A DNA stretch of 64,000 nt from JAKFDI01 sp044508835 (lineage in GTDB: Bacteria > Pseudomonadota > Gammaproteobacteria > Burkholderiales > Burkholderiaceae_C), in contig JBIQHD010000010.1 in the NCBI GenBank assembly GCA_044508835.1, forward strand, positions 56,510 through 120,509. Reading direction: 5' to 3'. Shown here piece after piece: positions 25,641 through 33,609 of this stretch (positions within the stretch are counted from its first letter, which is position 1; each line of letters begins with the position of its first letter). Position numbers and translations under genes: made by a program. Below the pieces are notes generated by a model, which was given only the letters and a program-made list of their open reading frames with translations, was not told the origin of the DNA and did not search any database.

Positions 25641-26840
25641 CTAGGCCGCGCGCAAGGCGGCGTCGAGCAGCGCGCAGGCGAGCTCGGCATCCGCCGCGCT
25701 GCAGTCGAGCGCGGGCATGAAGCGCAGGCGCTCGGGCCGCACCGGGTTGACGAGCAGGCCGTCGCCCTCGGCCGTGCGCGCGGCGTCGGCCACCCGGTTC
25801 GCCTCCAGGCCCTCGGCCAGCCCCATCGACAGCAGCAGGCCGCGCCCGCGCACCGTGCCCAGGCCCTGCCGGGCCGACAGCGCGGCAAGGCTCGCCGCGA
25901 GCTGCGCGCCGCGCTCGCGCACGGCGGCGAGAAAGCCGGGCGCCGTCACCGCATCGAGCACCGCCGAGGCCGCCGCGCAGACGAGGGCATTGCCGTTGTA
26001 GGTGCCGCCCTGGTCGCCGGGGGCGAAGCAGCACACCGCCTCGCGCGCCAGCACGGCGCCGATCGGCACGCCGCCGCCCAGGCCCTTGCCGAGCGTCATG
26101 ACGTCGGGCGTCACGCCGAACTGCTCGTGCACGAAGAGCGTGCCGCAGCGGCCGATGCCCGTCTGCACCTCGTCCACGATGAGCAGCAGGCCGTGCCGGT
26201 CGCACAGCGCGCGCAGGCCCGCCACGAACGCCGGGTCGGCCTCGATCACGCCGGCCTCGCCCTGCACCAGCTCCAGCATCACCGCCACCGTGTCGCGCGT
26301 GACGGCCTGCCGGGCGGCCGCCAGGTCGTTGTACGGCAGCTTCACGAAGCCCGGTACGGCCGGCGGGAAGATGCGGTCGAAGCCCGGCTTGCCGCTGGCC
26401 GCCATGGTGGCCAGCGTGCGGCCGTGGAAGCTGTTGGCGAAGCTGAGGATGGTGTGCGCCCCGCCGCGGTGCACCTGGCCGAACTTGCGCGCGAGCTTGA
26501 TCGCGCCCTCGTTGGCCTCGGCGCCGCTGTTGGTGAAGAACACGCGCTCCAGCGCCGACAGCGACGCAAGCCGGTGCGCCAGCTCGATGGCACGGTCGTT
26601 GTAGAGTCCCGGCCCGCCGTGCATCAGGCGCCCGGCCTGGCGCGAGATCGCCTCGACCACGGCCGCCGGCGAGTGGCCGAGCGTGTTGACCGCCCAGCCC
26701 TGCACCAGGTCGAGGTAGCGGCGGCCGGTCGAGTCCCACAGCCAGCTGCCATGGCCGCGCACGAAGACGGCCTCGGGGCGTTGCGTCACGCGCATCAGTG
26801 CGTCGACGGGGTAGTGCTCGAAAGCGATGGGGCTGTTCAT
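25641..26840 (-). CDS. argD: acetylornithine/aspartate aminotransferase-family enzyme (ArgD-like)
   Basis: A 399-residue class III PLP aminotransferase. It shows the phosphate-binding TNSGAEANEGAIKLARK, the SFHGRTLATMAASGKP region, the cofactor Asp in IVDEVQTGIGR and the PLP lysine K252 (MTLGKGLGGGVPIGA). Length and sequence fit N-acetylornithine aminotransferase of arginine synthesis. Related substrates (succinylornithine, GABA, ornithine) cannot be excluded by eye. The start at 26840 has a GAGGA ribosome-binding site; the longer in-frame reading has none. The upstream arginine-codon leader peptide and hairpin strongly favour a role in arginine biosynthesis. Confidence 0.85.
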   Translation of the reverse strand: MNSPIAFEHYPVDALMRVTQRPEAVFVRGHGSWLWDSTGRRYLDLVQGWAVNTLGHSPAAVVEAISRQAGRLMHGGPGLYNDRAIELAHRLASLSALERVFFTNSGAEANEGAIKLARKFGQVHRGGAHTILSFANSFHGRTLATMAASGKPGFDRIFPPAVPGFVKLPYNDLAAARQAVTRDTVAVMLELVQGEAGVIEADPAFVAGLRALCDRHGLLLIVDEVQTGIGRCGTLFVHEQFGVTPDVMTLGKGLGGGVPIGAVLAREAVCCFAPGDQGGTYNGNALVCAAASAVLDAVTAPGFLAAVRERGAQLAASLAALSARQGLGTVRGRGLLLSMGLAEGLEANRVADAARTAEGDGLLVNPVRPERLRFMPALDCSAADAELACALLDAALRAA

Positions 26841-26852
26841 CAGGCGTTCCTC

Positions 26853-26885
26853 GTGAAGAAGGGGGAAAAGAATCCGCCGCTTCAC
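26853..26885 (-). promoter_or_regulatory. hairpin next to the argD ribosome-binding site
   Basis: In the RNA GUGAAG (26885-26880) can pair with CUUCAC (26858-26853), immediately before the GAGGAAC ribosome-binding site. This could influence translation initiation. The loop is pyrimidine-rich (UUCUUUUCCCCCUU). Confidence 0.35.
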
Positions 26886-26912
26886 CACGCCGTGAACGCC
26901 TGCCCGAAAGCA

Positions 26913-26942
26913 CGAAGGCCACGACGGGTGTCGTGGCCTTCG
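26913..26942 (-). terminator. perfect 13-bp hairpin in the argD leader (candidate attenuator)
   Basis: CGAAGGCCACGAC-ACCC-GTCGTGGCCTTCG on the minus strand: 13 paired bases and a 4-nt loop, followed by TGCTTTCGGG. It lies 34 nt after the leader-peptide stop and 72 nt before argD. There is no long T tract, so termination may be weak or factor-assisted. Confidence 0.7.
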
Positions 26943-26976
26943 GATGCCCTGCCGGGCACGGTCGCAACGATCCCGC

Positions 26977-27033
26977 TCAACGTCGTCGTCGAGACAGTCG
27001 TCGCGAGGAGCGGGCGGTCGGCAGGATGCGCAT
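26977..27033 (-). CDS. arginine-rich leader peptide of argD
   Basis: An 18-codon ORF, MRILPTARSSRRLSRRRR, 136 nt upstream of argD on the same strand. Eight of 18 codons are Arg: five CGA, one CGT and two CGC. The neighbouring genes use CGC/CGG almost exclusively, so the CGA run is highly atypical. The last four sense codons are CGA CGA CGA CGT. There is no Shine-Dalgarno sequence, but the ATG lies 7 nt after the -10 of a good promoter, so it may be read from a leaderless mRNA. This is the layout of a ribosome-mediated attenuator in which arginyl-tRNA shortage stalls the ribosome. An antiterminator pairing is not obvious by eye. Too short for standard gene callers. Confidence 0.7.
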   Translation of the reverse strand: MRILPTARSSRRLSRRRR

Positions 27034-27040
27034 GGGGCGA

Positions 27041-27070
27041 AGACTAAGGCCGAAGGGCGTGGGCCGTCAA
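27041..27070 (-). promoter_or_regulatory. sigma70 promoter of the argD leader
   Basis: TTGACG (27070-27065), 18-bp spacer and TAGTCT (27046-27041) on the minus strand. The -35 matches consensus at 5 of 6 positions and overlaps the stop of the upstream Bug-receptor gene. The predicted start coincides with the leader ATG. Confidence 0.6.
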
Positions 27071-28056
27071 TTGACGACGGCGCCGCTGGCCTTCACCACG
27101 TGCTCGTACTTGGCGAGCTCCTTCTTCACGAAGGCGCCGAAGGCCTCGGGCGTGGTGGGGGCGGGCTCGGCCAGCAGGCCGGCCATGCGGGCCTTCACGT
27201 CGGGCGAGTTCAGCGCGGCGACGAAGGCCTTGTTGAGCCGCGCAGTCACGTCGGCCGGCAGCTTGGCCGGGCCGAACAGGCCGAACCAGGTGTTGACGTC
27301 GAACTCGCCCAGGCCGAGCGACTTGCCGGCTTCGGCGATCGACGGGATCTCCGGCACCAGGCTCGAGCGTGCCTTGGTCGTCACCGCGATCGCCCGCAGC
27401 TTGCCCGACTTGATGTTGGCCGAGGCGGTGGCGATGTTGTCGAAGTTCAGGTCGACGTCGCCGGCCAGCAGCCCCAGCTGCGCCGGGCTGCCGCCCGCGT
27501 AGGGGATGTGGACCATGAACACGCCGGCCTGGGTCTTGAACATCTCGCCGGCCAGGTGGCCGCCGCTGCCGTTGCCGCCCGAGCCGTAGTTCAGCTTGCC
27601 GGGGTTGGCCTTGGCGTACCTCACCAGGTCGGCCACGGTCTTGATGTTCAGCCGGTCGGCGGTGGCGGCGTTCATCACCAGCACGTTGGGCACCTGGGCC
27701 ACCAGCGTGATGGGGGTGAAGTCGCGGATCGGGTCGTAGGGGATCTTGGCGTACAGCCACGGATTGATCGCGTGGGTGGCGATGGCGCCCATCACGATGG
27801 TGTGGCCGTCGGGCGCCGAGCGCGAGACCTGGTCGGCGCCGATGTTGCCGCCGGCGCCCGGGCGGTTCTCGACCACCACGAGGCCGAGCGAATCCTTCGC
27901 CTTCTCGGCCAGCACGCGGGCGATGGTGTCGAGCGGCCCGCCGGGCGGGTAGGGCACGACGAGGCGGATCGGGCGGTCGGCCTGCGCGTGCGCGAGCAGC
28001 GGCGCGGCGGCGAGGGTGAGAAGGGCGAGGGTGGAGCGGCGTGTGATGGATGTCAT
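27067..28056 (-). CDS. Bug/TctC-family tripartite tricarboxylate receptor
   Basis: A 329-residue periplasmic solute-binding protein of the Bug family, expanded in Burkholderiales. It has a Tat/Sec-like signal (MTSITRRSTLALLTLAAAPLLAHAQ) and the family landmarks RLVVPYPPGGPLDTIARVLA, VVENRPGAGGNIGADQV and the NYGSGGNGSGGHLAGEMFK pocket loop. The ligand is unknown, probably a carboxylate. No TctA/TctB membrane genes are adjacent, as is usual for orphan Bug proteins. It starts 3 bp after the reductase gene and is likely in one operon with it. Confidence 0.92.
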   Translation of the reverse strand: MTSITRRSTLALLTLAAAPLLAHAQADRPIRLVVPYPPGGPLDTIARVLAEKAKDSLGLVVVENRPGAGGNIGADQVSRSAPDGHTIVMGAIATHAINPWLYAKIPYDPIRDFTPITLVAQVPNVLVMNAATADRLNIKTVADLVRYAKANPGKLNYGSGGNGSGGHLAGEMFKTQAGVFMVHIPYAGGSPAQLGLLAGDVDLNFDNIATASANIKSGKLRAIAVTTKARSSLVPEIPSIAEAGKSLGLGEFDVNTWFGLFGPAKLPADVTARLNKAFVAALNSPDVKARMAGLLAEPAPTTPEAFGAFVKKELAKYEHVVKASGAVVN

Positions 28057-28059
28057 GGG

Positions 28060-29091
28060 TCAGTGCTTGTCAGCTTCGGAGGTGAAGGAGTCCGCGTAGA
28101 ACTCGTCGGGCGGCAGGCCGCAGTCGGCGGTGAAGTCGCGCTGGGCGGATTCCACCATGGCCGGCGTGCCGCAGGCGTAGACCTGGTGGCCGGAGAGGTC
28201 CGGCAGGTCGGCCATGACGGCATGGTGGACGAAGCCGGTGCGGCCCTGCCATGCATCGCCGGGCTTCGGGTCGGAGAGCACCGGCACGTACCGGAGGTTC
28301 GGCATGTCGGCGGCCGCCTGGAGGGCCCAGTCGTGCAGGTACAGGTCGGCCCGGCTGCGGCAGCCCCAGTACAGCACGGTGGGGCGGGTGATCCGCTTGA
28401 ACTGCATGTGCTCGAGGATCGCCTTCAGCGGCGCGAAGCCGGTGCCCGAGGCGAGCAGCACGATGGGCTTGTCGCTGTCCTCGCGCAGGAAGAAGCTGCC
28501 GAACGGGCCTTCGGCGCGAAGGATGTCCTTCTCCTTGAGCGTGCCGAACACCTGGTCGGTGAACAGGCCGCCGGGCATGTGGCGCACGTGCAGTTCCATG
28601 AACGGCTTCTCGCCCTGGGTGTGCGGCGCGCTCGCCATCGAGTAGCTGCGGCGCGAGCCGTCGCGGAGGATGAACTCGATGTACTGGCCTGCGCGATAGC
28701 GCAGCGGGTCGTTCGCGGGCAGCTGCATCGTCAGCACGGCCACGTCGGGCGCGGGCCTGTCGATGCGCGCCACGCGCGTGGGCAGCTTGCGCGCGGGGAA
28801 CTCGCCCGCGCCGGCGACGGTGCGCGCCTCGATGACGACGTCGGTCTGCGCGGCGGCGCAGCAGGTGAGCACGTAGCCGGCTTCCTCTTCCTCGATGGAC
28901 AGCGTCTTGAGCTGGTGCGCGCCGTGGATCACGCGGCCTTCGAGCAGGCGGCTCTTGCACGAGCCGCAGGCGCCGTCCTTGCACCCGTAGGGCAGGCCGA
29001 CGCCCTGGCGGATGGCGGCAGTGAGGATCGGCTCGTCCCGATCGACGCTGAACGTGCGCCCGCTCGGCTGCACGGTGACGGTGAAACTCAT
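28060..29091 (-). CDS. [2Fe-2S]/FAD NAD(P)H-dependent reductase (CDP-6-deoxyglucoseen reductase-like)
   Basis: A 343-residue oxidoreductase. The N-terminal plant-type ferredoxin domain has C37, C42, C45 (YGCKDGACGSC) and C77. A ferredoxin-reductase FAD domain follows (RSYSMASAP flavin motif), then an NAD(P) domain with LLASGTGFAPLKAI and a C-terminal CGTPAMVESAQRDF. The order Fd-FAD-NAD is that of phenol hydroxylase P5 and AscD-type reductases, which feed electrons to a partner enzyme. Burkholderiales copies are usually annotated as CDP-6-deoxy-delta-3,4-glucoseen reductase without proof. The start MSFTVTVQ is chosen because the ferredoxin fold begins there. Confidence 0.88.
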   Translation of the reverse strand: MSFTVTVQPSGRTFSVDRDEPILTAAIRQGVGLPYGCKDGACGSCKSRLLEGRVIHGAHQLKTLSIEEEEAGYVLTCCAAAQTDVVIEARTVAGAGEFPARKLPTRVARIDRPAPDVAVLTMQLPANDPLRYRAGQYIEFILRDGSRRSYSMASAPHTQGEKPFMELHVRHMPGGLFTDQVFGTLKEKDILRAEGPFGSFFLREDSDKPIVLLASGTGFAPLKAILEHMQFKRITRPTVLYWGCRSRADLYLHDWALQAAADMPNLRYVPVLSDPKPGDAWQGRTGFVHHAVMADLPDLSGHQVYACGTPAMVESAQRDFTADCGLPPDEFYADSFTSEADKH

Positions 29092-29201
29092 AATGCGCGC
29101 TTGATGGAACAGCCTGCAATTCTGCCCGCCTTCGCTTGGCCTCACGGCCGTCTCGCGCCGGCGGTCGTATGGCACGTTTCCGGACCCGGTCCGCTGCCGG
29201 C

Positions 29202-30062
29202 ATGGCCCGCCCCAGCCTGCTGATCGTCGGCTGCGGCGACGTCGGCCTGCGCGTGCTGAAGCTGCTCGTGCCGCGCTGGCGGGTGCTCGCGCTCAGTTCC
29301 AGCGCCGACCGGCTCGATGACCTGCGCGCGGCCGGAGCCGTGCCCCTGCCAGGCAACCTGGACGAGCCCGCGACGCTCGCGCGCCTGGGCGGCCTGGCCG
29401 ACGCGGTGCTGCACCTCGCCCCGCCGCCGGCGCAGGGCGACACCGACACGCGCACCGCGAACCTGCTGCACGCGCTGGCGCGCAAGGGCCGCGTGCGGTG
29501 CATCGTCTACGGCAGCACCAGCGGCGTGTACGGCGACTGCGGCGGCGCGCGCTTCGACGAGACGCGCGCCGTGCATCCGTCGACCACTCGCGCGCTGCGC
29601 CGCGCGGACGCCGAGGCGCGGGTGCGCTGGTTCGGCCGGCGCAGCGGCGTGCGGGTGAGCATCCTGCGCATTCCCGGCATCTATGAGCCGGACCGGCCAC
29701 TCGAGCGCCTGCGCCGCGGCACGCCGGTGCTGGCGGCGGCCGACGACGTCTACACCAACCACATCCATGCCGACGACCTGGCGCGCGCCTGCGTCGCGGC
29801 GCTCGTGCGCGGCCTGCCGCAGCGCGTGGTCCACGCGAGCGACGACACCGAGATGAAGATGGGCGACTACTTCGACCTGGCCGCCGACATCGCCGGCCTG
29901 CCGCGGCCGCCGCGCGTGGCGCGCGGCGAGGCGGCGGGCGTGCTGTCGCCGATGCAGCTCAGCTTCATGGGCGAGTCGCGCCGGCTCGTCAACCGCCGGC
30001 TGAAGCGGGAACTGCGGCTGCGGCTGCGCTACCCGACGGTGCGCGAAGGCCTGCGGGCCTGA
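29202..30062 (+). CDS. NAD(P)-binding SDR-family protein (YeeZ-like epimerase/dehydratase)
   Basis: A 286-residue extended short-chain dehydrogenase. The N-terminal Rossmann motif is LIVGCGDVGLRVLKLL. The mid-section has VYGSTSGVYGDCGG, in which the YxxxK catalytic pattern is not obvious, so it may be a binding rather than a catalytic protein. Typical family segments YTNHIHADDLARA and RLVNRRLKRELRLRLRYPTVREGL are present. ATG 29202 puts the Rossmann strand at residue 5; ATG 29169 (11 residues longer) is possible, and neither has a strong ribosome-binding site. The stop is directly adjacent to the stop of the convergent rhomboid gene (TGATCA). Confidence 0.8.
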   Translation: MARPSLLIVGCGDVGLRVLKLLVPRWRVLALSSSADRLDDLRAAGAVPLPGNLDEPATLARLGGLADAVLHLAPPPAQGDTDTRTANLLHALARKGRVRCIVYGSTSGVYGDCGGARFDETRAVHPSTTRALRRADAEARVRWFGRRSGVRVSILRIPGIYEPDRPLERLRRGTPVLAAADDVYTNHIHADDLARACVAALVRGLPQRVVHASDDTEMKMGDYFDLAADIAGLPRPPRVARGEAAGVLSPMQLSFMGESRRLVNRRLKRELRLRLRYPTVREGLRA

Positions 30063-30659
30063 TCAGCGCCGGCGCCGGCCGAACGGCGGCTGGCCGCGCC
30101 AGTAGCGGATCATCAGGTAGCCGCCCAGCATGCCGCCGAGGTGGGCGAAGTGCGCCACGCCCTGCTGCGTGCCCGTCACGCCGAGCAGCAGCTCGAGCCC
30201 GCCGTACACGGCGACGAAGGTCTTGGCCTTCATCGGGATCGGAGGGAACAGCGGCATGATGGTGCGGTTCGGGAAGGTCATGCCGAACGCGAGCAGCAGG
30301 CCGAACAGCCCGCCCGAGGCGCCCACCGTGGGCACGTGCGAGCCGAGCAGCATGTTCACGAGCAGCTGCATCGCCGCCGCGCTCAGCACGCTGGCCGCAT
30401 AGAAGCGGATGAAGCGCTGCGGGCCCCACAGGCGCTCGAGCTCCGAGCCGAACATCCACAGCCCGAGCATGTTGAAGAACAGATGGCCGACGGTGCCGTG
30501 CAGGAAGGCATAGGTCACCACCTGCCACGGCATGAAGCCCCAGCCGAGCGAGTACAGCGCGCCGAAGTAGCTCAGCAGCCCGTTGAGGAACAGGTCGATG
30601 CAGAACACCGCCACGTTGATCAACAGCAGGGCCTGGGTGACCGGGGGCATGGACGGCAT
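30063..30659 (-). CDS. rhomboid-family intramembrane serine protease
   Basis: A 198-residue, six-helix inner-membrane protease. It has the catalytic Ser in GASGGLFG, the catalytic His in HFAHLGGMLGG, the HLFFNMLGLWMFG segment of helix 2 and the LLLIN start of helix 1. The start is placed at MPSMPPVTQALLLIN (30659). The longer open frame runs backwards through tRNA-Leu and encodes the artefactual MAKLVDARDSKSR peptide. Substrates are unknown. It may be co-transcribed with the tRNA 71 bp upstream. Confidence 0.92.
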   Translation of the reverse strand: MPSMPPVTQALLLINVAVFCIDLFLNGLLSYFGALYSLGWGFMPWQVVTYAFLHGTVGHLFFNMLGLWMFGSELERLWGPQRFIRFYAASVLSAAAMQLLVNMLLGSHVPTVGASGGLFGLLLAFGMTFPNRTIMPLFPPIPMKAKTFVAVYGGLELLLGVTGTQQGVAHFAHLGGMLGGYLMIRYWRGQPPFGRRRR

Positions 30660-30730
30660 GAAGCGGGTTCCTGGGGCACGACGCAGCCCGGCGCGCATCG
30701 GCGCAGGCGGCGGTTGGGCGGGGAGATTCG

Positions 30731-30815
30731 TGGTGCCTCCGGTCGGAATCGAACCGACACTCCTTGCGGAACGGGATTTTGAGTCCCGCGCGTCTACCAA
30801 TTTCGCCACAGAGGC
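30731..30815 (-). tRNA. tRNA-Leu (anticodon CAA)
   Basis: An 85-nt class II tRNA on the minus strand. The acceptor stem GCCTCTG pairs with CGGAGGC. The discriminator A and CCA are encoded. The D arm contains GGCGAAATTGGTAGACGC, the anticodon loop is ACTCAAAATC, the variable arm is long and the T arm is GGTTCGATTCC. It reads UUG codons. Confidence 0.97.
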
Positions 30816-30931
30816 CCGGCAGCCAGGCGCGCGCAGGCGCGTCTGTCAGGGGGGCGATGATAACTTTCTTTCCCCCCGCGCTCCGGGCGTGCGAGGCGCG
30901 GCAAGGCCCTGCGCGCCGCGGCCTTCGGCGC

Positions 30932-30937
30932 GACAAT
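30932..30937 (+). promoter_or_regulatory. -10-like hexamer abutting the cysM start
   Basis: GACAAT 7 nt before ATG 30945, with no Shine-Dalgarno sequence. An alternative ATG at 30936 lies inside the hexamer and is unlikely. Confidence 0.45.
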
Positions 30938-30944
30938 GCGCCAC

Positions 30945-31862
30945 ATGGCCAAATCCAAGATCTCCTACCTGAGCGTCGAAGACGTCATCGGCAACACGCC
31001 GCTCGTGCGGCTGTCGCGCATCCCCGGCGCCGACAACGAGCGCCGCGGCAACGTGATCCTCGCCAAGCTGGAGGGCAACAACCCGGCGGGCTCGGTGAAG
31101 GACCGCCCGGCCATCAGCATGATCCGCCGGGCCGAGGAGCGCGGCGAGATCAAGCCCGGCGACACGCTGATCGAGGCCACGTCCGGCAACACCGGCATCG
31201 CGCTGGCGATGGCGGCGGCGATCCGCGGCTACCGCATGGTGCTCATCATGCCGGAGGACTCGAGCGCCGAGCGCGCGCAGGCGATGAAGGCCTTCGGCTC
31301 CGAGCTGATCCTCACCCCGCGCTCGGGCGGCATGGAATACGCGCGCGACCTGGCCGAGCAGATGCAGCGCGACGGCAAGGGCCGCGTGCTCGACCAGTTC
31401 GCCAACGCCGACAACCCGCGCGTGCACTACGAGACCACCGGCCCCGAGATCTGGCGCGACACCAAGGGCCAGGTCACCCACTTCGTGAGCGCCATGGGCA
31501 CCACCGGCACCATCACCGGCACCTCGCGCTTCCTGAAGGAGAAGAACCCCGGCGTGCGGGTGATCGGCGCGCAGCCGGCCGAGGGCTCGCGCATCCCCGG
31601 CATCCGCAAGTGGCCGCAGGCCTACATGCCGAAGATCTACGACGCCGCGTTCATCGACGAGACGATCAACGTGACGCAGGACGATTCGGAAGAGATGGCG
31701 CGGCGCCTGGCGCGCGAGGAAGGCCTGTTCGCCGGCATCTCGGCCGCAGGCGCCTGCTGGGTGGCGCTCGAAGTGGCCAAGCAGGTCGAGAACGCCACCC
31801 TCGTGTTCATCGTCTGCGACCGCGGCGACCGCTACCTGTCCACCGGAGTCTTCCCCGCATGA
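30945..31862 (+). CDS. cysM: cysteine synthase CysM (O-acetylserine sulfhydrylase B)
   Basis: A 305-residue PLP enzyme that makes cysteine from O-acetylserine and sulfide or thiosulfate. It has the PLP lysine in NNPAGSVKDRPA, the substrate loop TSGNTGIALAMAAA and the phosphate-cradle MGTTGTITGTSRFLK. CysM rather than CysK is favoured by length (303 in E. coli) and by GITRFL-like context. The start MAKSKISYLSVEDVIGNTPLV follows a GACAAT hexamer. The stop overlaps the nudix gene (ATGA), and tusA follows, forming a small sulfur-related cluster. Confidence 0.93.
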   Translation: MAKSKISYLSVEDVIGNTPLVRLSRIPGADNERRGNVILAKLEGNNPAGSVKDRPAISMIRRAEERGEIKPGDTLIEATSGNTGIALAMAAAIRGYRMVLIMPEDSSAERAQAMKAFGSELILTPRSGGMEYARDLAEQMQRDGKGRVLDQFANADNPRVHYETTGPEIWRDTKGQVTHFVSAMGTTGTITGTSRFLKEKNPGVRVIGAQPAEGSRIPGIRKWPQAYMPKIYDAAFIDETINVTQDDSEEMARRLAREEGLFAGISAAGACWVALEVAKQVENATLVFIVCDRGDRYLSTGVFPA

Positions 31863-32398
31863 CGCAGGCCTTCAACTTCTGTCCCGCCTGCGCGACGCCG
31901 CTGCAGCTGATCGCGCAGATGGAAGACGGCGGCGAGAAGAGCCGCCTGCGCTGCCCGGCCTGCCACTGGACGCACTGGAACAACCCGACGCCGGTGCTCG
32001 CCGCGGTGATCGAATGCGCCGACCGCGACGGGCAGGTGCTGCTCGCGCGCAATGCCGCCTGGGCCGGCAAGTTCTACGGGCTGATCACCGGCTTCATGGA
32101 GGCGGGCGAGACGCCGGAGGAAGGCATCGCGCGCGAGGTCGGCGAGGAGACCTCGCTGCAGGTCGACGCGCTCAAGCTGATCGGCGTCTACGACTTCCAG
32201 CGCATGAACCAGGTCATCATCGCCTACCACGCCGTGGCGCGCGGCGAGATCCGGCTCTCGCCCGAACTGGCCGAGTACAGGCTGTACGCGCCCGAGGCGG
32301 TGATGTGCTGGCCGGCCGGCACCGGCCAGGCCCTGGCAGACTGGCTCACGTCGCGCGGCATCGAGCCGAGGTTCATGGAACGCCCGCGCATCCGCTGA
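31859..32398 (+). CDS. NUDIX hydrolase with N-terminal zinc ribbon
   Basis: A 179-residue protein. A zinc ribbon (CPAC at 8-11 and CPAC about 25 residues later) is followed by a Nudix domain with the complete box GFMEAGETPEEGIAREVGEE. This layout resembles NudC-type or ADP-ribose-type pyrophosphatases, but the NudC SQPWPFPxS motif is not seen, so the substrate is undetermined. It overlaps cysM by 4 bases and is probably translated with it. Confidence 0.88.
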   Translation: MTQAFNFCPACATPLQLIAQMEDGGEKSRLRCPACHWTHWNNPTPVLAAVIECADRDGQVLLARNAAWAGKFYGLITGFMEAGETPEEGIAREVGEETSLQVDALKLIGVYDFQRMNQVIIAYHAVARGEIRLSPELAEYRLYAPEAVMCWPAGTGQALADWLTSRGIEPRFMERPRIR

Positions 32399-32409
32399 AC
32401 GAGGCCCGC

Positions 32410-32646
32410 ATGACCACCACGCACGCGCACAAAGAGATCGACACCCGTGGGCTGAACTGCCCGCTGCCCATCCTGAAGGCCAAGAAGGCGCTGGCCGAGA
32501 TGCAGAGCGGCGAGGTGCTGAAGGTGGTGGCCACCGACCCGGGCTCGGTGCGCGACTTCCAGGCGTTCGCGCGCCAGACGGGCAACGAACTCGTCGAGCA
32601 GGCCAGCGGCGGCGACGAGTTCGTGCACTTCCTGCGCCGCCGCTGA
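32410..32646 (+). CDS. tusA: sulfurtransferase TusA/SirA family
   Basis: A 78-residue small sulfur carrier. The CPxP motif (LNCPLPILKAKKAL) holds the persulfide cysteine near residue 17. The fold ends with the usual FVHFLRRR strand. In TusA the role is sulfur relay for tRNA 2-thiolation or other sulfur transfer. It lies 11 bp after the nudix gene, so cysM-nudix-tusA looks like one transcript. It ends 4 bp from the convergent galU stop. Confidence 0.9.
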   Translation: MTTTHAHKEIDTRGLNCPLPILKAKKALAEMQSGEVLKVVATDPGSVRDFQAFARQTGNELVEQASGGDEFVHFLRRR

Positions 32647-32650
32647 GCGC

Positions 32651-33517
<867 letters not shown>

Positions 33518-33609
33518 CTACTTACAATCCTTGGTTAGTTCATGAACGGCTCGGACCATTCTTGCATGAGCCGTCGACGCATCCCGCCCGCCGCGCCCCG
33601 ATCGACCGC

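Noticed and set aside
29169..29201. Upstream ATG for the YeeZ-like SDR gene
   Set aside because: It would add 11 residues (MARFRTRSAAG) before the Rossmann strand without a ribosome-binding site. Family members start close to the glycine motif. It cannot be fully excluded.
30660..30809. N-terminal extension of the rhomboid frame, MAKLVDARDSKSRSARSVGSIPTGG
   Set aside because: This is the well-known artefact of translating a tRNA-Leu gene. The tRNA at 30731-30815 explains it, and the protein begins at 30659 or 30650.
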